This document shows positions 14,924 to 20,006 of a stretch of DNA of 20,006 nucleotides, piece by piece. Every line of letters starts with the position of its first letter. The stretch's first letter is position 1. Below the pieces are notes generated by a model that ran no database searches, was not told the DNA's origin, and saw nothing but the letters and a program-made list of their open reading frames with translations. The stretch is from Oscillospiraceae bacterium (lineage in GTDB: Bacteria > Bacillota > Clostridia > Oscillospirales > Oscillospiraceae). Both the position numbers and the translations under genes were made by a program. The stretch is taken from NCBI GenBank assembly GCA_017399325.1, contig JAFQDY010000099.1, positions 1 to 20,006 on the forward strand, read 5' to 3'.

Positions 14924-15802
14924 ATGAACACCGCTGAACTGCATATCTCAAAAGCGCATCTGCATAAGTTGCTGTGCGCCAAAAATCCCGATGTTTCCCT
15001 TTTGTACTTATACATCACTTCCGGCAACGACCCGGAGCAGGCCGAGCAGAATCTGCAGATGTCTGCCTCCCGTTTTTCCTGTGCCGCCGCCACGCTGCGG
15101 CAGTTGGGGCTGTGGCCGCAACTGAAAAACACCCCCGTTTTCTCCGGAGAACGCCCCCAGTACACCGAGACCGATGTGCTGAGCGCTATGCACACGGACA
15201 AGCCCTTTCAATCCTTATATTCGGAAGTGCAGCGGGTTTTGGGCCGCACGCTGAATACGGAAGAACTGAAAATTTTGCTGGGCTTTACCCGGTATCTTGG
15301 CCTGCCGGCAGATGTGATCTCCGTGCTGGTTTGCTACTGCAAGGAGCGGGCCCGGGCAAAGGGCAATCTGCGCAATCCCAGTTTGCGTACCATCGAAAAA
15401 GAGGCCTATTACTGGGCAGAGCAGGGTATCGATTCTATGGAAGAGGCCGTGGCCTTTATCCAAAACCAGAACATTCAGCATAGCCGCATCGCAGACTTAA
15501 TGAAACTGCTGCAGATCCGCGGCCGCAGCCTGACCCCCGGTGAGGAGCGTTACGCAAAATCCTGGCTGGATATGGGATTTGACGACAAAGTGATCGCTAT
15601 GGCTTATGAGCGCACCTGCCTGAACACCGGCGGCTTAAGTTGGGCCTATATGAACAAGATCCTCACCCGCTGGAACGAGGCAGGTCTGTACACCGTTGAG
15701 CAGATAAAAAATAGCGACAAGAAGCCCCAGCCCAAGCCCCCAAGCGGCAACATCGGACAGGCGGAACTGTCCGCATTCCAAAAAGTTTTGAAGGAGGGTT
15801 AA
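14924..15802 (+). CDS. DnaD-domain replication initiation protein
   Basis: A 292-aa protein of the DnaD/DnaB_2 family, which in Firmicutes helps load the replicative helicase at origins and restart sites. The N-terminal ~85 residues resemble a winged-helix region. Two DnaD-type helical domains follow at about 92-175 (ending IEKEAYYWAEQGID) and 198-262. The second ends in a Y-x-x-x-I-x-x-x-W motif (Y242, W250) typical of the family. The tail is Lys/Pro-rich. AGGAG at 14913-14917 sets the start. The stop is 1 nt before the next gene, a DnaC/DnaI-like loader ATPase, so the two are almost certainly co-translated. This pairing supports a helicase-loading role. Whether it is the essential chromosomal DnaD or a paralog cannot be told here. 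Confidence 0.85.
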   Translation: MNTAELHISKAHLHKLLCAKNPDVSLLYLYITSGNDPEQAEQNLQMSASRFSCAAATLRQLGLWPQLKNTPVFSGERPQYTETDVLSAMHTDKPFQSLYSEVQRVLGRTLNTEELKILLGFTRYLGLPADVISVLVCYCKERARAKGNLRNPSLRTIEKEAYYWAEQGIDSMEEAVAFIQNQNIQHSRIADLMKLLQIRGRSLTPGEERYAKSWLDMGFDDKVIAMAYERTCLNTGGLSWAYMNKILTRWNEAGLYTVEQIKNSDKKPQPKPPSGNIGQAELSAFQKVLKEG

Positions 15803-15803
15803 T

Positions 15804-16781
15804 ATGGCATACAGCAATGAAGTTGTCCGTCGCGCGCGGCAGCGTTTGGAACATAAAAAGGCCGACCACGAATCCCTCCAGCAGGCCCGTTTGCAGGAAA
15901 TTTATGCGAAGATCCCCCGTGTCACGGAAATCGACAAGCAACTGCGGCTTTCTATGGTGCTGGCCGCCCAGGCCGCCTTCCAAAAAGGCGTCAGCGGCAC
16001 AGATGCCCTGGCAGAAGTGCGGGAGGCAAACCTTGCCTTACAGGCTGAACGCAAAAACTTGATTTCCGCTGCATTCCCTGCGGAATATTTGGACCAAGGC
16101 CCTATTTGCGACCATTGCGGCGGTGTGGGTTACATCGGCAGCAATATGTGCGTTTGCCTTTTGGATCTGTGTCGGGAAGAACAGAAGAAAGAACTGGCTC
16201 TGCTTTCTGCAGGCGACCCGTCCTTCTCCCAGTTCCGGCTGGATTACTATCCCGAGGCCGTGGACCCCAAATACGGCGCAAGTCCCCGGGTGATCATGGG
16301 TAAGATCTTGGAGATCTGCCGGAAATACGCCGCCAGTTTCTCTTTGGAATCGGGAAATCTGCTGTTTAACGGCGGCACAGGTCTGGGCAAGACATTCCTG
16401 TCTGCCTGCATCGCCCGGGAAGTGACGGAAAAAGGCTTCTCCGTGGCTTACGGCAGCGCCCAGCATCTGTTTTCCAAGTTGGAAAATGCCCGCTTCCGTC
16501 CCGACGAGGAATCGGTTGCGGCGGCAGACAATCTGACCCGGTGCGATCTGCTGATCGTAGACGATCTGGGCACGGAACTGCCCGGAAACTTCACCACCGC
16601 GGCTCTTTACAATCTGGTGAACGACCGCATTCTGGCAGGAAGACCCACCATCATCTCCACCAATTTAAACATCGGCGAGATCAACGCCCGATACTCCCCC
16701 CAGATCGCATCCCGTCTGCAGGGCAATTTCCAACTGCTTCCCTTTGTGGGTGAGGACATTCGGGTACTAAAAAACAAGTGA
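15804..16781 (+). CDS. DnaC/DnaI-like helicase loader ATPase
   Basis: A 325-aa AAA+ ATPase of the DnaC/DnaI type, which in this family delivers the replicative helicase to single-stranded DNA. A helical N-terminal part (1-95) precedes a Cys cluster (C102, C105, C116, C118) that could bind zinc as in DnaI. The AAA+ domain has Walker A GGTGLGKT (190-197), Walker B LLIVDDLG (249-256), a sensor-1 STN (285-287) and a possible arginine finger at SR (303-304). AAGGAGGG at 15791-15798 overlaps the end of the dnaD-like gene. ATG follows that stop by 1 nt. It lies in the dnaD-dnaC-gph-yfbR operon. A phage or transposon IstB-like ATPase is a less likely alternative given the DnaD neighbour. Confidence 0.9.
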   Translation: MAYSNEVVRRARQRLEHKKADHESLQQARLQEIYAKIPRVTEIDKQLRLSMVLAAQAAFQKGVSGTDALAEVREANLALQAERKNLISAAFPAEYLDQGPICDHCGGVGYIGSNMCVCLLDLCREEQKKELALLSAGDPSFSQFRLDYYPEAVDPKYGASPRVIMGKILEICRKYAASFSLESGNLLFNGGTGLGKTFLSACIAREVTEKGFSVAYGSAQHLFSKLENARFRPDEESVAAADNLTRCDLLIVDDLGTELPGNFTTAALYNLVNDRILAGRPTIISTNLNIGEINARYSPQIASRLQGNFQLLPFVGEDIRVLKNK

Positions 16782-16791
16782 GGACATATTT

Positions 16792-17442
16792 TTGAAAACC
16801 GGAATCCTGTTTGATCTGGACGGCACGCTGCTTAGCACATTGGAAGACTTGACCGATGCCGTCAACTATACACTGAACTTTTACGGCCTGCCCACGCGCA
16901 CCATCGAGGAGGTACGCACTTTTGTGGGCTACGGCGCAGAAAACTTAATTCGCTACGCCTTGCCCGGCAAGGACACCGATCCTGCTTTGGCAGAGGCGCT
17001 GGCCACCTATCAAGCCTACTACGCCACCCATAGCCGTATCAAGACCCGCCCCTATGACGGCATTTTGGCGGCGCTGGACGCCATTGCCCGGGAATTTCCC
17101 ATTGCCATCGTGTCCAACAAGCCGGATATTGCCACCAAACCTCTGTGCAAGGAGTATTTTGGCGGCCACATTTACGCCTTGGGCGAAAGTGCGTCCTGCC
17201 CCCGAAAACCTGCGCCGGATATGGTCTATCAAGGTATGGCCGCCATCGGCGTGGATAAGTGCATTTATGTGGGCGACAGCGAAGTAGACGTGCAGACCGC
17301 AAAAAACGCCGGTGTTCCCTGCCTGAGCGTTCTGTGGGGATTCCGGGATAAGGCCTGTTTGCAGGAACATGGGGCGACCCATTTCTGCGACGACCCTGCA
17401 AATATGCTGCAAAAGTTAAAGGAAATGGTATCAAATGGCTAA
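16792..17442 (+). CDS. gph: HAD-superfamily hydrolase, phosphoglycolate phosphatase type
   Basis: A 216-aa haloacid dehalogenase-like phosphatase. The four HAD motifs are visible: FDLDGTL with nucleophile D8 and acid/base D10, S108-N109 in motif II, K139 in motif III, and GDSEVD with D162 and D166 in motif IV. The helical cap between residues about 15 and 80 fits the Gph/PpaX group. Such enzymes dephosphorylate 2-phosphoglycolate, produced in DNA repair, or pyrophosphate; the substrate is not certain from sequence. The start is taken as TTG at 16792, 6 nt after GTGAGGA, because it immediately precedes the conserved N-terminal strand and no in-frame ATG lies nearby. It follows the helicase loader by 10 nt and overlaps the next gene by 8 nt. 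Confidence 0.85.
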   Translation: MKTGILFDLDGTLLSTLEDLTDAVNYTLNFYGLPTRTIEEVRTFVGYGAENLIRYALPGKDTDPALAEALATYQAYYATHSRIKTRPYDGILAALDAIAREFPIAIVSNKPDIATKPLCKEYFGGHIYALGESASCPRKPAPDMVYQGMAAIGVDKCIYVGDSEVDVQTAKNAGVPCLSVLWGFRDKACLQEHGATHFCDDPANMLQKLKEMVSNG

Positions 17443-18010
17443 CGAATTTTACGCTCTTTTGGGGCGCATGCGCTATATCACCCGCTGGGGATTGATGCGC
17501 AACACTTTTTCCGAGAACATTCAGGAACACAGCCATCAGGTGGCGGTTTTGGCCCACGCGCTGGCACTGATCCGGCGGGATGTTCTGCATCTTGACGGGC
17601 CTGACCCGGACACTTGCGCAGTTGCCGCGCTCTATCACGATGCGTCGGAAATTCTCACCGGCGATATGCCCACCCCTATCAAGTATTACAATCCCGCCAT
17701 CAAAGATGCCTACAAGCAGGTGGAGCGGATCGCAGGAGAGCGGCTGCTCTCTATGCTGCCGGACGCTCTGCGGGACGCCTATGCCGGCTATGTTTTGGAG
17801 GAAGACGAATCCGTTGTCCCTGTGGTAAAGGCTGCCGACAAACTCTCCGCTTACATCAAGTGCATAGAGGAGCAAAAAGCCGGCAACTCGGAATTCGATT
17901 CTGCGGCCGTTGCTACGATGCGATCTATGAAAAAAATGAACCTGCCGGAATTAGACTGGTTCATTGACAACTGCTTAGAGCCTTTCCGGCTGAATCTGGA
18001 TCAATTGTAA
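17435..18010 (+). CDS. yfbR: 5'-deoxynucleotidase, YfbR-type HD-domain protein
   Basis: A 191-aa HD-domain phosphohydrolase. It matches remembered E. coli YfbR, which hydrolyses deoxyribonucleoside 5'-monophosphates, along almost its whole length. Metal and substrate residues are in place: R17 and W18 (ITRWGLMRN), H32 (EHSHQV), H68-D69 (YHDASE), D77 (TGDMPTPIKYYN) and D135 (KAADKLSAYIKC). The start overlaps the preceding phosphatase gene by 8 nt, which suggests translational coupling. It is the last gene of the operon and is followed directly by a strong bidirectional terminator. Its likely role is balancing deoxynucleotide pools. Confidence 0.92.
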   Translation: MANEFYALLGRMRYITRWGLMRNTFSENIQEHSHQVAVLAHALALIRRDVLHLDGPDPDTCAVAALYHDASEILTGDMPTPIKYYNPAIKDAYKQVERIAGERLLSMLPDALRDAYAGYVLEEDESVVPVVKAADKLSAYIKCIEEQKAGNSEFDSAAVATMRSMKKMNLPELDWFIDNCLEPFRLNLDQL

Positions 18011-18012
18011 AC

Positions 18013-18047
18013 AAAACACGCCCTATCCGGTTGATAGGGCGTGTTTT
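18013..18047. terminator. Bidirectional terminator between yfbR and the DUF3048 gene
   Basis: A perfect 15-bp stem (18013-18027 with 18033-18047) with a 5-nt loop has AAAA at one side and TTTT at the other. It serves both converging genes: yfbR ends at 18010 and the - strand gene at 18054. Confidence 0.92.
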
Positions 18048-18053
18048 CCGTTT

Positions 18054-19148
18054 TTATTGATAGGAAATGGGGGTCTTAGCGCCTACGATCGCCACATAGG
18101 AATTGCCCACAGACTGAGAAATGGGCGTGCCGTCACCGTGGGTGTAGGTGAAGGGGCTGCGCAAACTCTCTCTGCTCCACAAAATGGGAATGATCTTTCC
18201 GTTCATTGCCAGATAGCCTTCGCCACTGCCGACGGTGTTGAAGAATTCGTGGGTGCCGTCTGCGCTGCGGGTCTGGTCCGTGTAAAGAGCGATCACATTT
18301 TCAAATGTCAAGGCCGCGCCGGTGTTGCCGTCCACGGAGTCTTTGCCCATTTGATTCAACTTGTATTTACCGGTGGCTGCATCGTACACAAATTCAGTGG
18401 ACTTGCCGCCTTTGAATGTGATGGTGATGTTTTCAGCGGTCTTACCGGCAGAGGAGGTGGCGTCTACAAACTGCAGGCCGAAGTCCTTACCGGCAGAAGT
18501 GTCCAGTTTGCTTTCGGACAGACCCTGCCGCAGGGACATACCGCTGGCAAACAGGGTATGGGCGTAGTTATATCCTTCGTTTCGGCGCTGGTCGTCCCGA
18601 TAGAAATACTGGCTGGAAGTGGTCTCGTCGATGTGTTTCCAGTTGATGATGGTGTCAGAAGAACTGTCATAACGACCCTCTAAAGCAAGGCTGCTGCCGC
18701 CGCTGTGGATCAGTACCGCATCGTAAGACAGGGCGATGGAGTTGAACACTGTGCGGGTCTTGGTGATAGGGCCTACCATACTCACTTTTGTCAGGTCGGA
18801 GAACACCGCCAGGTAACTGGTCACATCGCTCTCCACTTCTGCTTCATAAAGAATGTTAGCGTGGGTCAGACCGTGTTGGGGCAGCGCGTTCCAAAGGTTG
18901 TCGATCACCACCGCGGTGATCTGGCCGGACCAGGGCTGCCGCAGAATTGTGCCGGTCAGAGGATGGCGGTAGGTGGCAGGGGTATCCGGTTGGTCATCGT
19001 CCTTGGTTTGCTGCTGGTCGTCCTGGATCGGATCTCCCTCGGAATAATTGTTTTCCGCATTATCATTGGGCTTGGATACGCCGGATTGGGTCTTGCAGCC
19101 ACACAAAATCAGACACAGAAGTAACAGGAGCGCAACAATGCGTTTCAT
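18054..19148 (-). CDS. DUF3048 domain-containing (YerB-like) lipoprotein
   Basis: A 364-aa predicted lipoprotein. The signal peptide MKRIVALLLLLCLILCGC ends in a lipobox with C18 as the lipidated residue, followed by a disordered Asn/Asp/Gln-rich spacer (19-58). The DUF3048 N-terminal domain has HPLTG (62-66), QHGLTHANILYEAEVE (91-106), VGPITKTRTVF (125-135) and IHSGGS (147-152). The C-terminal domain ends with a GYLAMNGKIIPILWSRES region and SVGNSYVAIVG. The family is widespread in Firmicutes (B. subtilis YerB); no biochemical role is certain to me. The start at 19148 is preferred over the ATG at 19157 because AAAGG lies 9 nt before the former and directly abuts the latter. It is a single-gene unit, convergent with yfbR and divergent from trmB. 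Confidence 0.88.
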   Translation of the reverse strand: MKRIVALLLLLCLILCGCKTQSGVSKPNDNAENNYSEGDPIQDDQQQTKDDDQPDTPATYRHPLTGTILRQPWSGQITAVVIDNLWNALPQHGLTHANILYEAEVESDVTSYLAVFSDLTKVSMVGPITKTRTVFNSIALSYDAVLIHSGGSSLALEGRYDSSSDTIINWKHIDETTSSQYFYRDDQRRNEGYNYAHTLFASGMSLRQGLSESKLDTSAGKDFGLQFVDATSSAGKTAENITITFKGGKSTEFVYDAATGKYKLNQMGKDSVDGNTGAALTFENVIALYTDQTRSADGTHEFFNTVGSGEGYLAMNGKIIPILWSRESLRSPFTYTHGDGTPISQSVGNSYVAIVGAKTPISYQ

Positions 19149-19178
19149 ATCCGTCATCCTTTCATAAAGTATGGATTC

Positions 19179-19207
19179 ATTGTAACACCTAACAGGGCAA
19201 AAAGCAA
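19179..19207 (-). promoter_or_regulatory. Promoter of the DUF3048 lipoprotein gene
   Basis: On the - strand, TTGCTT (19207-19202), a 17-nt spacer and TACAAT (19184-19179) with TGT directly before it fit an extended -10 promoter. It lies about 30 nt upstream of the start codon. Confidence 0.65.
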
Positions 19208-19223
19208 GAGAGGAATTGTTCCG

Positions 19224-19252
19224 TTGACGGACTCCCCTGTTTCTGCTATACT
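19224..19252 (+). promoter_or_regulatory. Promoter of trmB-mnmG
   Basis: TTGACG (19224-19229), a 17-nt spacer and TATACT (19247-19252) preceded by TGC make a near-consensus extended -10 promoter. Its -35 is 16 nt from the -35 of the divergent DUF3048 promoter. Confidence 0.78.
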
Positions 19253-19287
19253 ATATGTTGATAATTTACCGATAGGATGTTTTGTCT

Positions 19288-19980
19288 ATGAGAATGCGAA
19301 GAATGAAAAATCTGGACAGCCGAATGGCAGCCACTTCCGCTTACCGGATTGAAAATCCCGAAGCCCAAAAGGGCACTTGGCGGGAACTGAAAAAAGGCTG
19401 CGCCGCCCTTTGGGTGGAAGTGGGTTGCGGCAAAGGTAAATTCACCGCCGAGACCGCTGCAGCCAATCCGGATGTCCTGCTGATCGCAGTAGAGCGCTGC
19501 CGGGAGGCTATGGTGGTGGCTATGGAAAAAGCCCAGACTATGGGGCTTAATAATGTGTTTTTCATCGATATGGATGTTGCCAACATCGAAGCGATTTTTG
19601 CCGGACAGGAGATTGACCGGCTTTTCATCAACTTCCCCGACCCCTGGCCCAGAAAGAAGAACGCCAAGCGGCGGCTGACCCACCGGAGTTTCTTGGACAA
19701 GTACTGCCGGGTGGTGAAGGAAAGCGGTGAGATCCATTTTAAGACCGACAACGCGCCCCTTTTTGAGTACTCTCTGGAGGAATTTGCGGCCTGCGGCCTG
19801 CAGGTCAACGCCCTGACCCGTGACTTGCACAAAGACGGCATCGTGGGCATTATGACCGGCTATGAGGAAAAATTCCACGCCCTGGGCACCCCAATCAATC
19901 GCTGTGAAGTAGTGTGCCAACCCTTTATGATGCCAAAAGAAGAGAAAAAAGAATGTACCACGCAGGAAACGCAGATATAA
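19288..19980 (+). CDS. trmB: tRNA (guanine-N7-)-methyltransferase TrmB
   Basis: A 230-aa methyltransferase that makes m7G46 in the variable loop of tRNA using S-adenosylmethionine. The SAM-binding motif is VEVGCGKGKF (43-52). The family signature FINFPDPWPRKKNAKRR (113-129) carries the catalytic Asp and the tRNA-binding basic residues. FKTDN (151-155) and TGYEEKFHALGTPI (190-203) complete the typical C-terminal half. The ATG at 19288 is chosen over a TTG at 19282 because GATAGGA (19271-19277) is 10 nt from the former and only 4 nt from the latter. The last 28 nt overlap the start of mnmG in another frame, so the two tRNA-modification genes are probably coupled. Confidence 0.95.
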   Translation: MRMRRMKNLDSRMAATSAYRIENPEAQKGTWRELKKGCAALWVEVGCGKGKFTAETAAANPDVLLIAVERCREAMVVAMEKAQTMGLNNVFFIDMDVANIEAIFAGQEIDRLFINFPDPWPRKKNAKRRLTHRSFLDKYCRVVKESGEIHFKTDNAPLFEYSLEEFAACGLQVNALTRDLHKDGIVGIMTGYEEKFHALGTPINRCEVVCQPFMMPKEEKKECTTQETQI

Positions 19981-20006
19981 TCGTTATCGGCGCAGGTCAC
20001 GCCGGC
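19953..20006 (+). CDS. mnmG: tRNA uridine-5-carboxymethylaminomethyl synthesis protein MnmG (N-terminal fragment)
   Basis: Only 18 codons are inside the window: MYHAGNADIIVIGAGHAG. The D-x-I-V-I-G-A-G-H-A-G stretch is the FAD-binding start typical of MnmG (GidA), which with MnmE modifies uridine 34 of certain tRNAs. The gene overlaps trmB by 28 nt. The ribosome binding site is poor (AGAAGAGAAAAAAGA), consistent with coupling to trmB translation. Another flavoprotein is possible on so little sequence, but the GHAG ending strongly favours MnmG. Confidence 0.8.
   Translation, partial: MYHAGNADIIVIGAGHAG

Noticed and set aside
18057..18683. A 208-codon + strand frame opposite the DUF3048 gene
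   Set aside because: The - strand frame has a lipoprotein signal peptide and family motifs. This one has neither a ribosome binding site nor recognisable motifs.
1..20006. CRISPR array, tRNA or rRNA genes, insertion sequences
   Set aside because: No spaced short direct repeats, no clover-leaf-like or rRNA-like sequence and no transposase frames were seen. The only large repeats are the five paralogous coding units.

Overview
The window looks like a chromosome segment from a Gram-positive anaerobe of the class Clostridia, probably of the Oscillospiraceae/Ruminococcaceae type. This is inferred from moderate GC content, strong AGGAG-type ribosome binding sites, a DnaD-plus-DnaC/DnaI helicase-loader gene pair, a DUF3048 (YerB-like) lipoprotein, and single-pass membrane-anchored surface proteins. 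No sequence was compared with a database, so the genus is open.

Positions 1-13247 hold a tandem array of five related genes on the + strand: the 3' end of one, then four complete copies of 929, 921, 979 and 931 aa. I call them copies A to E. Each complete copy encodes a signal peptide, a large N-terminal domain with an invariant S-D-x-E motif (possibly a divergent TIM-barrel glycosidase-like domain), a beta-rich segment ending in GTCGYWVETPADV, a LamG/jelly-roll-like domain, an Ig-like domain, a variable low-complexity linker, one membrane helix and a short acidic cytoplasmic tail. Every complete copy has its own promoter of one conserved but unusual type, its own leader and its own hairpin terminator. 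They are therefore separate transcription units, not an operon. I do not recognise the family. This array is the most unusual content here.

Positions 13248-18047 hold a MATE-family efflux pump with its own promoter and terminator, then a four-gene operon: DnaD-like protein, DnaC/DnaI-like helicase-loader ATPase, HAD phosphatase of the phosphoglycolate phosphatase type, and YfbR-type 5'-deoxynucleotidase. The genes are 1 to 10 nt apart or overlap by 8 nt. The first two act in helicase loading. The last two hydrolyse phosphate esters, the last one from deoxynucleotides. A strong bidirectional terminator closes the operon.

Positions 18048-20006 hold a convergent DUF3048 lipoprotein gene on the - strand, then a divergent promoter region, then trmB (tRNA m7G46 methyltransferase) overlapping the first codons of mnmG (tRNA uridine-34 modification), which runs off the window. 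No intergenic gap exceeds about 215 bases. I saw no tRNA, rRNA, CRISPR array, insertion sequence or phage gene.
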